Of a stretch of 64,000 nucleotides of DNA, positions 56,924-64,000 are shown piece by piece. The notes beneath the pieces were generated by a model. That model made no database searches, was not told where the DNA came from, and saw only the letters and a program-made list of their open reading frames with translations. Within the stretch, counting starts at the first letter, position 1; the number at the start of each line of letters is the position of its first letter. A program made the translations under genes and the position numbers. Source of the stretch: Chthoniobacteraceae bacterium (GTDB lineage Bacteria; Verrucomicrobiota; Verrucomicrobiia; Chthoniobacterales; Chthoniobacteraceae). Location of the stretch: positions 1 to 64,000 of the forward strand of contig JAQGOL010000027.1 of the NCBI GenBank assembly GCA_028293625.1, written 5' to 3'.

Positions 56924-57006
56924 GTACCCGGATTAATGGATTGATGGATGGCGCGATTCGTGGAGAGTGCGCGCTCCGTTTTTCCTAACCCTTTTATTTT
57001 TGTACG

Positions 57007-58803
57007 ATGTTTTGGACCGAAGATGTTGCCGCCAAGTGTTCCGGCCCTCAGATCATCAATGACTCGAAAACGCCCTCGGGCCGGGTCCATGTCGGCGCAA
57101 TGCGCGGCGTGCTGATCCACGACGCCATTTTTCGCACCCTTAAAGAGAAGGGGATTGAGGCCCGCTACTTCTTCGGAGTCGATGATTACGATCCGCTCGA
57201 CGAAATCCCCGCCGGCAAGGGCGCTCACTTTGAGCAATACCTCGGGCAACCGCTTTGCAATGTGCCACCGCCGGACAACTCAACGGCCAGCGACATGGCC
57301 GAGCATTATATCCAGGAGTTCTTTGAGGTGTTCGCCGAGCTCGGCGTCACGGTTGAGAAATACCGGATGCGTGACCTTTACCGGTCCGGAAAGTTCAACG
57401 AAGCCATCGACGCGATCCTCAAATCCGCGCCGATCGTGCGCCGGATTTACAAGGAAGTCAGCAATTCCGATCGGCCTGAAACCTGGTTTCCTTTCCAGAC
57501 GATCTGCGAACAGTGCGGCCGGATCGGCACGACTGAAGTCTTCGCATACGATGGCAAGGAAGTGAGCTATCGCTGCCGGCCCGACATGGTGAAGTGGGCG
57601 CGCGGTTGCGGGCATGAAGGGAAGGTTTCGCCTTTTGATGGACGCGGCAAGCTGCCGTGGAAGCTCGAATGGGTCGCCAAATGGATCTCGTTCCCGGTTG
57701 GCATCGAAGGCGCAGGCAAGGATCATTCGACCCGGGGCGGTTCCCGCGATGTCTCCGCCGCGTGCCTCAAGGCGATTTTTGGCAAGGAACCGCCGGTCAA
57801 TGTTCCTTACGAATTTTTCCTCGTTGGCGGCGCAAAAATGAGCTCTTCCCGCGGTGTCGGTGCGAGCGCGCGCGACATGGCCAATCTTTTGCCACCCGAG
57901 GTGCTCCGCTTTTTGATGATCCGCACCAAGCCGAATTCGCCTGTCAATTTTGACGTGCATGAGGAAGGCATCATCAAGTTGTTTAACGAGTTTGACCGTT
58001 ATCAATTGCGCGCCACAACCGGTTTGGCCAATGCGGATGAAGCATTCGTTTACCGGCTCGCGGAACTGACTCCCGAAGGCCCCTATTACACCGCCAATTT
58101 CCAGCTCGTCACCGCGCTCGTGCAGATGCCGCATCTCGACGTGGTGGAACAAGTGGAAAAACGCAAAGGCTCGGCGTTGACCGCCATTGAACGGCGTCAT
58201 CTCGATCAGCGTATCGCCTCGGCCAAAATCTGGGTGGAAAACTACGCGAGCGAAGAGGAAAAGACGCGGCTGCAGGACACGCTGCCCGCTCGCGCCGAAT
58301 CGCTCTCCCAGGTCCAACGCGCTTTCCTTCAAAAAATGGCGGCGGTCCTTCCCGAAACCACCTGGGAAGATGACGCCTTGCAATCGAAGATCTTTGAAGT
58401 GGCCCGCATGACCCCGATCGATCAGCCGCTTGCTTTCAAAGCAATCTATCGGGTGCTGCTCGATCGCGAAGCAGGCCCGAAAGCCGGCAACCTGTTGGCC
58501 TTCCTTGACCCGGTTTTTGTGACTGCGCGTTTTAAAGAACTGCTCGTTGATACGCTCGGCTTCTGGAAGGAATCGGCTTCCACCGAAGAACAGCTCAGGG
58601 AATGGCTCGCCAAGCAAGGGGACAAAATCGAATCCCGCTCCTGGACTACGCAAGGCGAGGGGAGTGTCGCGGCATTTGAAATCACTTACACGATGAAAGA
58701 CGGCAAGCGGCAGTTGAAGCGCCTGCTGGTTGAAGGCCAGCCCGTTGACTTCGATGCCGTCCTGGCCCGCTTGCAGCCGCCTGCCTCCGGGTTGATCGCG
58801 TAG
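57007..58803 (+). CDS. lysS: Class I lysyl-tRNA synthetase
   Basis: Codes for 598 residues. The class I signatures are clear: the HIGH-equivalent TPSGRVHVG near residue 22, and KMSSS in VGGAKMSSSRGVG near 277. TICEQCGRIGTTEVF and RCRPDMVKWARGCGHEGKV carry the cysteine pairs of archaeal-type LysRS1, and VNVPYEFFLVGG precedes the catalytic loop. Most bacteria use the unrelated class II enzyme. It charges tRNA-Lys in the cytoplasm. The start is the ATG after a T-rich leader. No second lysyl-tRNA synthetase is present in the window. Confidence 0.95.
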   Translation: MFWTEDVAAKCSGPQIINDSKTPSGRVHVGAMRGVLIHDAIFRTLKEKGIEARYFFGVDDYDPLDEIPAGKGAHFEQYLGQPLCNVPPPDNSTASDMAEHYIQEFFEVFAELGVTVEKYRMRDLYRSGKFNEAIDAILKSAPIVRRIYKEVSNSDRPETWFPFQTICEQCGRIGTTEVFAYDGKEVSYRCRPDMVKWARGCGHEGKVSPFDGRGKLPWKLEWVAKWISFPVGIEGAGKDHSTRGGSRDVSAACLKAIFGKEPPVNVPYEFFLVGGAKMSSSRGVGASARDMANLLPPEVLRFLMIRTKPNSPVNFDVHEEGIIKLFNEFDRYQLRATTGLANADEAFVYRLAELTPEGPYYTANFQLVTALVQMPHLDVVEQVEKRKGSALTAIERRHLDQRIASAKIWVENYASEEEKTRLQDTLPARAESLSQVQRAFLQKMAAVLPETTWEDDALQSKIFEVARMTPIDQPLAFKAIYRVLLDREAGPKAGNLLAFLDPVFVTARFKELLVDTLGFWKESASTEEQLREWLAKQGDKIESRSWTTQGEGSVAAFEITYTMKDGKRQLKRLLVEGQPVDFDAVLARLQPPASGLIA

Positions 58804-58819
58804 CGGTTCGTCCGCCGGT

Positions 58820-59053
58820 TCAGTTCCTGCGAGAGAACCTTCGCTGGAGACTGCCGCAATACCAGCGTGTGAAAAATAGAAGGATCGGAACCATCACCGC
58901 TCCAAACCAGAGGCGCGCCTCGGGACGCCACGGCTTGAGTTGTATCACGTTGTAGTCCGGGTAAAGAAAATCGGACACCGCGAAGCGGCAGGTAAAAAAC
59001 AGCAGCGTCCCGGTGACGAGTGCAACCAGGAGGACGTGAGTAGAGAGTTTCAT
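58820..59053 (-). CDS. Small two-helix membrane protein
   Basis: Codes for 77 residues from the ATG before KLSTHVLLVALVTGTLLFF, which gives a membrane helix right away; a frame extending upstream encodes no hydrophobic leader. A second helix lies at LWFGAVMVPILLFFTRWYCG. Between them is a short loop with YPDYNVIQLKPWRPEAR. It resembles no domain I know. It converges on lysS and is divergent from the outer-membrane barrel gene. Confidence 0.6.
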   Translation of the reverse strand: MKLSTHVLLVALVTGTLLFFTCRFAVSDFLYPDYNVIQLKPWRPEARLWFGAVMVPILLFFTRWYCGSLQRRFSRRN

Positions 59054-59191
59054 TAAACGGGGTTGGCAACATTCACAGCCATCATAAGCAAGCCAAACTC
59101 GATCAACCGCAAGCTGGCTAAACCAAACCGTTATAAACGGCTTGATCCCTCTGTTGTCCTTCAATTTTCCGTCAACCCAACCACAAAATTT

Positions 59192-60166
59192 ATGCGACCC
59201 GTCAGCTCGATAGCCGTTTCTTCACCCGCCTCCTCACGTTTCATCCTACCTCGGCGGCGGCTCCGGCACGCCCTCCGCGCAATGATGCTCCCGGCCGTGA
59301 CGATGCTATCGGCAGCGGTCCATGGCGCTTCACCGGCGGAAGCCGGGGACGCGGCGTCCGGAAAAGCGGCGGCGCCGGTGGACAAGTGGCAATACAACCT
59401 TTTTAATCCCGTGCCGCACGCGTCGATGCGCGAGATGAGCACCGACCGGCCGGACCAGACCGAATCGCCCTACACCGTCGATGCCGGGCATTTCCAGGTG
59501 GAAATGGATATTGCCAAAGGCACGTTTGACATTGACCGCTCCAATGGCGGCAAGGTGCGGAGCCGGACCATCAACTTCGGGTCGGTCAATCTGAAGGCCG
59601 GCCTGCTGAATAATGTGGATATCCAGTTCGTCATCGATCCATATGGGAATTCACGGGTGGAGGACCGAATTGCCCGCACGGTGGAAAAGGCGTCGGGCTT
59701 TGGCGACGTGGAGTCCCGGCTGAAAATCAACCTCTGGGGCAACGATGGAGGCAGGACGGCGCTGGCGATCATGCCGTTTGTAAAATGGCCGCTCCCGGAG
59801 TCGGGCCTGCGCAACGGCAAAACCGAGGGCGGCGTCATCATCCCGCTGGCCATTGAGTTGCCATACGGCTGGAGCACAGCCCTGATGACCGAGTTCGATT
59901 TTGTCCGCAATGATGAAAACGGTTACGACGCCGAGTTCGTCAACTCGATCACCTTCAGCCACAATATCGCGGGCAAACTCGGCGGTTATTTTGAGTTCTT
60001 CAGCGTGACAGGCAGCGCCCCGGGCTTCGACTGGCAAGGACAGCTGGACGTGGGCTTTACTTACGCGGTCAACGACAACGCAGTGCTCGATTTGGGCTGC
60101 AATTTCGGCGTCACCAAGGCCGCTCCGGATTTCAACCCATTTGTCGGTTTCTCCATCCGCTTCTAA
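59192..60166 (+). CDS. Outer-membrane beta-barrel, phenol-degradation MetA-like transporter family
   Basis: Codes for 324 residues. The ATG gives a long signal peptide with a basic start (FILPRRRLRHALRAMMLPAV) and cleavage near VHGASPAE. The mature protein matches the transporter family named after the phenol meta-pathway MetA protein: STDRPDQTESPYTVDAGHFQ, DIQFVIDPYGNSRVE, GFGDVESRLKINLWG and, at the end, NPFVGFSIRF. The final Phe is the usual outer-membrane targeting signal. The barrel probably passes small hydrophobic molecules, but the substrate is unknown. It stands alone, 189 bp before the MFS gene. Confidence 0.85.
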   Translation: MRPVSSIAVSSPASSRFILPRRRLRHALRAMMLPAVTMLSAAVHGASPAEAGDAASGKAAAPVDKWQYNLFNPVPHASMREMSTDRPDQTESPYTVDAGHFQVEMDIAKGTFDIDRSNGGKVRSRTINFGSVNLKAGLLNNVDIQFVIDPYGNSRVEDRIARTVEKASGFGDVESRLKINLWGNDGGRTALAIMPFVKWPLPESGLRNGKTEGGVIIPLAIELPYGWSTALMTEFDFVRNDENGYDAEFVNSITFSHNIAGKLGGYFEFFSVTGSAPGFDWQGQLDVGFTYAVNDNAVLDLGCNFGVTKAAPDFNPFVGFSIRF

Positions 60167-60355
60167 AGCACTGCTTCGCGGGCATGTCAGCAGACCTGCG
60201 GCAAATATTCCAAGCTTGGCATATTCACGGATTCGCTCTTTAACCTCTCTTTCCAAACACCCGCACTGCCGTGTCCGCTCCTTTAATGAATGCCAATTTC
60301 GCGTGAAGTAATCCATGCCGCGCACGGGATGGTGAATCCATTTTTCCGCTGATCC

Positions 60356-61606
60356 ATGCCTGTTTCTTCCTCAACCGCCGCACCTACGGCGAACACTCCG
60401 GGACAAAGCGGCGCCGGCGAGCGGATCGCCTGGATTCAAGTGACGCTTGCCGCTGTCCTGATGGTTGCGACACTGCCGGGTCGGACGCAAGGACTGGGGC
60501 TTCTCACCGAACCGCTGCTGCGCGATCTGCAACTGGACCGGGTGGTGTATGCCGGCATCAATCTTTGGGCGACCTTGCTCGGTTCGGCGTTTTGTCTGCC
60601 GGCGGGCTGGCTTTTGGACCGGTTCGGCCTGCGCTGGACCAGCACGGCCCTCGTTTTATTGCTCGGCGCAGTCGTATGGGCCATGAGCGGCCAGGCCGGC
60701 ACTGTTGCCGTGCTTTTCCTGCTCGTGCTGCTGACCCGGGCGCTCGGACAGAGCGCACTCTCCGTCGCAAGCATCACCGCGGTCGGCAAGAACACTGGCC
60801 GGCGTGTCGGAATGGCGATGGGCGTCTACTCGGTTTTGCTCAGCGTATTGTTTGCGGCCGCCTTTGTCGTGGTGGGCGGCGTCGTGAGCAGCCGTGGTTG
60901 GCGGGCCGCATGGGCCGGAGTCGCGCTCGCTTTGATTCTTGGCGTTGCGCCGCTCGTCGCGCTCTTTTTGCGGAACTCCCCCAAGCCGGCAGATGCCGCA
61001 TCCGTGAACACCGGCGGTCTTTCGCTCCTGGAGGCGTTGCGGACACCGGCGTTCTGGATCTTTGGCGGGGCCATCGCGCTGTTTGGCCTCGTCTCCTCCG
61101 GGCTGGGCCTTTTTAACGAAGCGGTGCTCGCCGAGCGCGGATTTGATCAAAAGACGTATCACGCGTTTCTTGCGGTCACGACGCTCGTCGCGTTGATCGG
61201 CCAATTCCTTTGTGGCTGGTGCAGCCAGCGCTGGCCGATGCAACGCCTGTTGGGTGCCGCCATGTTTCTTTACGCCGCGGGTCTCGGCGCCCTGCCATGG
61301 TTACACACGCTCCCGCAGCTCTGGACGTTTGCGGCGATTTTCGGAATTTCGGGAGGAATGATCACCGTCATCTTCTTCGCGGTCTGGAGCCACGTTTTTG
61401 GGCACGCCCAACTGGGCCGGATCCAGGGCGCGGCGCAAATGCTCACCGTTTTTGCCTCCGCAGCCGGACCTCTTTGTTTTGCCAAATGCCACGAGCGATT
61501 TGATTCCTACTCGCCGCTCCTGCTTACGCTTGCGCCGCTGGTCCTGATCATTGGTCTTGTTGCCTGGCGGATGAGGTTGCGGCCTTTCATTGCAGAACCC
61601 GCGTGA
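60356..61606 (+). CDS. Major facilitator superfamily transporter
   Basis: Codes for 416 residues with twelve predicted membrane helices. The MFS loop 2-3 signature is LPAGWLLDRFGLRW, repeated in variant form in the second half (LIGQFLCGWCSQRWPMQRLL). The N-terminal 20 residues are a soluble Ser/Thr/Pro-rich leader. Substrate and direction cannot be deduced; the closest look is to organic-anion or drug-type permeases. It is followed after 40 bp by a membrane protein, with which it may be co-transcribed. Confidence 0.88.
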   Translation: MPVSSSTAAPTANTPGQSGAGERIAWIQVTLAAVLMVATLPGRTQGLGLLTEPLLRDLQLDRVVYAGINLWATLLGSAFCLPAGWLLDRFGLRWTSTALVLLLGAVVWAMSGQAGTVAVLFLLVLLTRALGQSALSVASITAVGKNTGRRVGMAMGVYSVLLSVLFAAAFVVVGGVVSSRGWRAAWAGVALALILGVAPLVALFLRNSPKPADAASVNTGGLSLLEALRTPAFWIFGGAIALFGLVSSGLGLFNEAVLAERGFDQKTYHAFLAVTTLVALIGQFLCGWCSQRWPMQRLLGAAMFLYAAGLGALPWLHTLPQLWTFAAIFGISGGMITVIFFAVWSHVFGHAQLGRIQGAAQMLTVFASAAGPLCFAKCHERFDSYSPLLLTLAPLVLIIGLVAWRMRLRPFIAEPA

Positions 61607-61646
61607 TTCGCAAATCAATGTTCGTCGCCAAATCCCTCCTAATCTC

Positions 61647-62345
61647 ATGAGTTTATTTCAACTTGATCCGGCCGCCATTGCCGAGCGTGTCCGCGCTGCA
61701 AAGGCTCCCGTGAATGTGCCCTCACTTGCCGCCTCGCTCTGGCGCGGGGTGATCGGGTTTACCATCGTCAGCGTGGCTGGATTTGCCCCGTGGGCATTAT
61801 TCGGGCGCTGGTTTTACCAGAGGATCGGGGAAGCCGGTCTTTATTCGGTATGCGCTTTTATGTTTATTGGGTTGAGCGGCCTGCTGCTGCATCGGCTGAT
61901 TATTGGGCCCGGTTCGCTTATACGCTTCTACAAGCTCTTCAGCATTGCATTTGCCAGTTATTCAATTGCCTGGATTGTCGGCTGGATGATGCTGCACGGG
62001 CATCCCGGCAGTCTCGCCGGGCTGTTTGCAGGCACCGCATTGATGGGCTGGATCCTGGCGACCGCGTTTGAAGCGCGCGGGAGCGTCTTAAAAGTTATCG
62101 CTGCGCTCTTTGTTCTGAACTCCCTCGGATACTTTCTTGGTGGTTGGATTGAAGGCTGCCTTATCCCGATGAAAGAGTGCTCGATCATGGGCATTCCACT
62201 CGCCAGACCAGCGCAGGTCATGGTGGCCAAACTTCAGTGGGGAATTTGTTATGGCATCGGTTTGGGAGCGGGCCTGGGGCTTGCCTTCCATCTATGCCAG
62301 GAACCGGCGCGGAAGCTGCTCGCTGTGAAATCCAAGGACCGCTGA
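61647..62345 (+). CDS. Multi-pass membrane protein of unknown function
   Basis: Codes for 232 residues with about six membrane helices (VIGFTIVSVAGFAPWALFG, YSVCAFMFIGLSGLLLHRLI, YKLFSIAFASYSIAWIVGWM, LAGLFAGTALMGWILATA, VIAALFVLNSLGYFLGGWIE and GICYGIGLGAGLGLAFHLCQ). The ATG before SLFQLDPAAIAER is chosen. An upstream in-frame ATG at 61590 overlaps the MFS gene and adds a non-conserved leader. I do not recognise a family. Confidence 0.65.
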   Translation: MSLFQLDPAAIAERVRAAKAPVNVPSLAASLWRGVIGFTIVSVAGFAPWALFGRWFYQRIGEAGLYSVCAFMFIGLSGLLLHRLIIGPGSLIRFYKLFSIAFASYSIAWIVGWMMLHGHPGSLAGLFAGTALMGWILATAFEARGSVLKVIAALFVLNSLGYFLGGWIEGCLIPMKECSIMGIPLARPAQVMVAKLQWGICYGIGLGAGLGLAFHLCQEPARKLLAVKSKDR

Positions 62346-62458
62346 ACCGCGATGGAATTCGAATGCTGGCCGAGCTCCATTGATGGGCCGGACGGCCGTG
62401 CGAAATTTCACATTACCTCACGGAAAGCGTGACTGCCGCCCGCATCCTATCTTTTTCC

Positions 62459-63052
62459 ATGAACACCCACGAAAAACTCCGCAGGATCAAACCACGCCTT
62501 CTAAATCTTCTCCTGCCTCTGGCTTTTGCGATCAGCGGACAGGCGGCGGATAAGCCGCTTGAGTTCTCTGATCTCACTGGAAAAGCTTACACCCCGCTTC
62601 TTGCCGGGGAGAAGAAGGCGGTGGTTCTCGTCTTCGTATCGCCCTTTTGCCCAACCTCAAATGCGTTCGCCTCCGAGATCAATCGCATTGCCGCTGATTA
62701 CGCCGGGCAGATTGGATTTTATCTGATTGAAGCGGATGCAGGCATCACGCCGACAGACGTGAAAAAACATGTGGAAACAATGGAGATCAAAGCGCCTGTG
62801 CTGCTTGATCCCGAACAGCGCCTGGTGAAACTGACCAATGCGAAGATCACGCCCGAAGCTGTAGTGCTTGCGAGCAATGGCGAGACGCTTTACCAAGGCC
62901 GCATCAACGATCTTTACGCGAGCCAGACCAAAAAGCTCAAGGAACCGAAGACCCACGATCTGCGAGCGGCCCTCGACGCCATCGTGGCAGGAAAACCCGT
63001 GGCCAACCCGACTACGAAAGCCATCGGCTGCGCGATTTCGGCATTGCAGTAA
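62459..63052 (+). CDS. Secreted redoxin/thioredoxin-like protein
   Basis: Codes for 197 residues. The ATG gives a signal peptide (basic RRIKPRLL, hydrophobic LNLLLPLAFAISG, cleavage near AA-DKP). The thioredoxin-like core has VLVFVSPFCPTSNAFASEIN, the place of the redox site in the planctomycete/verrucomicrobial redoxin group. There is only one cysteine in that loop (CPTS), a second in KAIGCAISAL near the C-terminus. RLVKLTNAKITPEAVVLASN contains the usual cis-Pro region. It is probably a periplasmic redox or copper-handling protein; the partner is unknown. Confidence 0.75.
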   Translation: MNTHEKLRRIKPRLLNLLLPLAFAISGQAADKPLEFSDLTGKAYTPLLAGEKKAVVLVFVSPFCPTSNAFASEINRIAADYAGQIGFYLIEADAGITPTDVKKHVETMEIKAPVLLDPEQRLVKLTNAKITPEAVVLASNGETLYQGRINDLYASQTKKLKEPKTHDLRAALDAIVAGKPVANPTTKAIGCAISALQ

Positions 63053-63068
63053 TCCCGGTATTCTTCAG

Positions 63069-63093
63069 GTCGATCTGGCGGCGCCAGGTCGAC
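63069..63093. other. Hairpin in the intergenic region after the redoxin gene
   Basis: GTCGATCTGG (63069-63078) pairs with CCAGGTCGAC (63084-63093), with one G-T wobble and a 5-base loop, 16 bp after the redoxin stop. There is no T-run on either strand, so calling it a terminator would be speculative. Confidence 0.4.
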
Positions 63094-63200
63094 GATGCCG
63101 GGCACCTATCGGGCAGCGGGGCGGCGGCAAAATGACGGCAACTTAAGCAAAAAAGAATTAGGGGATGGGTGAATAGAACATTGGCGTGCGCACTCCAAAT

Positions 63201-63773
63201 TCAGACACTTAGCGATCCGCGGAACGCCCGGCCGCTATAGTAAGATTGCGCGCCGTTGTGATACACAAAGACGCGGCCAAAACGGCGATCGCCAAAGATG
63301 GCGCCGCCAAGCTTTCTAATATCAGCGGGCGTTTTGAGCCAGCTCGACGTCTTTGTATCGAAAGCTCCAAGTTTCTGCAGCTCCTGATATTGTTCTTCCG
63401 TCAAAACCTCGATGCCCATGGCTGCTGCCATTTCCATCGCGCTATTTTTCGGTTTGTGTTCTTTCCTGGAATCGAGCGCTTCACGGTCATAGCAAAGACT
63501 TGCGCGGCCTTTAGGACTTTCCGCCGAACAATCAAAAAAGAGATATCCTCCCGTCTTTTTATCGTGAGCAACAACATCAGGCTCACCGCCGGTTTTTTCC
63601 ATTTCATTGAGTGACCAGAGCTTCTCCGTATTAGCTTCGAGCTTCGCCTGCACGTCGACCCATTTGAGACCTTGGTGGCGGTTCAGATTTGTCTCGAAGC
63701 GGGCTTTCAGTTCTCTGAGCAGTTCTTCACGTTCTTTTGGTGATAGTTCCATTTGGGTTTCAACGCCTTTCAT
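63201..63773 (-). CDS. DUF4256 domain protein
   Basis: Codes for about 190 residues, matching DUF4256: LLRELKARFETNLNRHQGL, WSLNEMEKTGGEPDVVAHD, YLFFDCSAESPKGRASLCYD, MAAAMGIEVLTEEQYQELQK, FDTKTSSWLKTP and the end GGAIFGDRRFGRVFVYHNGA. Function unknown. The ATG before KGVETQMELSPKE is used; the inner ATG of MELSPKE is equally plausible. The gene faces the redoxin gene, and its upstream side holds the 22-bp tandem repeats. Confidence 0.85.
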   Translation of the reverse strand: MKGVETQMELSPKEREELLRELKARFETNLNRHQGLKWVDVQAKLEANTEKLWSLNEMEKTGGEPDVVAHDKKTGGYLFFDCSAESPKGRASLCYDREALDSRKEHKPKNSAMEMAAAMGIEVLTEEQYQELQKLGAFDTKTSSWLKTPADIRKLGGAIFGDRRFGRVFVYHNGAQSYYSGRAFRGSLSV

Positions 63774-63862
63774 AGAGATTTTCTTTTTATTGCGGTGTCG
63801 TGTGAAAAGCGGGAGCAGCAGAAACAAGGGCGCGATAGAAACAGGTAAATAGTGGTGTCCTC

Positions 63863-63922
63863 ATGGATAGGTAGTATGCCTCCAATGGATAGGTAGTATA
63901 CCTTCAATGGATAGGTAAATTG
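63863..63922. repeat. 22-bp tandem repeat, about three copies of ATGGATAGGTA
   Basis: ATGGATAGGTAGTAT at 63863 and 63885, and ATGGATAGGTAAATT at 63907, are spaced exactly 22 bp. The core AGGTAAAT also occurs at 63843, 26 bp before the first repeat core (63869). Two helical turns of DNA per unit would place protein sites on one face, as in operators or iterons. It lies 90 bp upstream of the DUF4256 start and about 70 bp before an ATG at 63987. Function is inferred only. Confidence 0.75.
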
Positions 63923-63986
63923 TGGGCCGGACTTGAAGGATCCGAGCGGGTGATGTGAAAGTGTCGGAATGGATATTACAAGCGCA

Positions 63987-64000
63987 TGAAAATTGTGGCG
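63987..64000 (+). CDS. Possible start of a gene running out of the window
   Basis: ATGAAAATTGTGGCG at the very edge begins MKIVA, a plausible N-terminus, but too little is present to judge. The 22-bp repeats lie about 70 bp upstream and could be its control region. Confidence 0.2.

Noticed and set aside
57280-58653. 457-codon open frame antisense to lysS
   Set aside because: Shadow of the GC-rich lysS frame; the product has no domain pattern.

Overview
The window looks like the chromosome of a GC-rich, Gram-negative soil or freshwater Verrucomicrobiota member, probably from the Spartobacteria/Chthoniobacter side. I infer this from the gene families: a planctomycete-type cytochrome/WD40, DUF1549/DUF1553 and DUF1501 operon; STN-domain secretin-like proteins next to ECF sigma factors; a class I lysyl-tRNA synthetase; a lipoprotein resembling the Akkermansia Amuc_1099 pilus-associated proteins; and outer-membrane barrel and lipoprotein genes. 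No rRNA, tRNA or CRISPR array was found. Most genes lack a clear Shine-Dalgarno motif, so several starts were chosen from signal peptides, overlaps or terminators.

The left 9 kb is the accessory part. A fragment of a cation:proton antiporter gene stops exactly where an array of short GGGACAGACACTTT repeats begins. An opposite-orientation array of the same repeat (eight exact copies) lies 4.5 kb away, and the two bracket a large secreted Kelch/HYR protein. A small secreted protein and an IS66-family element follow. The IS66 transposase gene carries two single-base frameshifts, and its imperfect terminal inverted repeats are visible.

From 8.8 to 27.3 kb: a lipoprotein, a TerC-type membrane protein, a Tm-1-like/UPF0261 protein and an SNF2 helicase. 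Next come four minus-strand genes that read as a possible envelope-signalling module (PrsW-like protease, STN-domain secreted protein, ECF sigma factor, small single-pass membrane protein). They are followed by a secreted esterase, the three-gene cytochrome/WD40-DUF1549-DUF1501 operon, and a predicted NadD-NadK fusion that would make NAD and phosphorylate it to NADP in one polypeptide.

From 27.5 to 44 kb are mostly housekeeping genes: infA, a glutaredoxin, rpsA, a CruF/DUF422-like membrane protein, a fatty acid desaturase, a DEAD-box-type helicase with a DEVD box, a secreted hydrolase, acs, a coiled-coil membrane protein, rodA, an orphan oligopeptide ABC ATPase, thiG, yqgE, alanine dehydrogenase, a NUDIX hydrolase and a DUF423 protein. 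Several strong rho-independent terminators punctuate the minus-strand genes.

From 44 to 64 kb: a gcvT-gcvH-gcvP glycine cleavage operon, a rhomboid protease, a translationally coupled AddB/AddA-like recombination pair, the Amuc_1099-like lipoprotein, class I LysRS, a small membrane protein, an outer-membrane barrel, an MFS transporter, a multi-pass membrane protein, a secreted redoxin-like protein, a DUF4256 protein and, at the right edge, a 22-bp tandem repeat that may be an operator.
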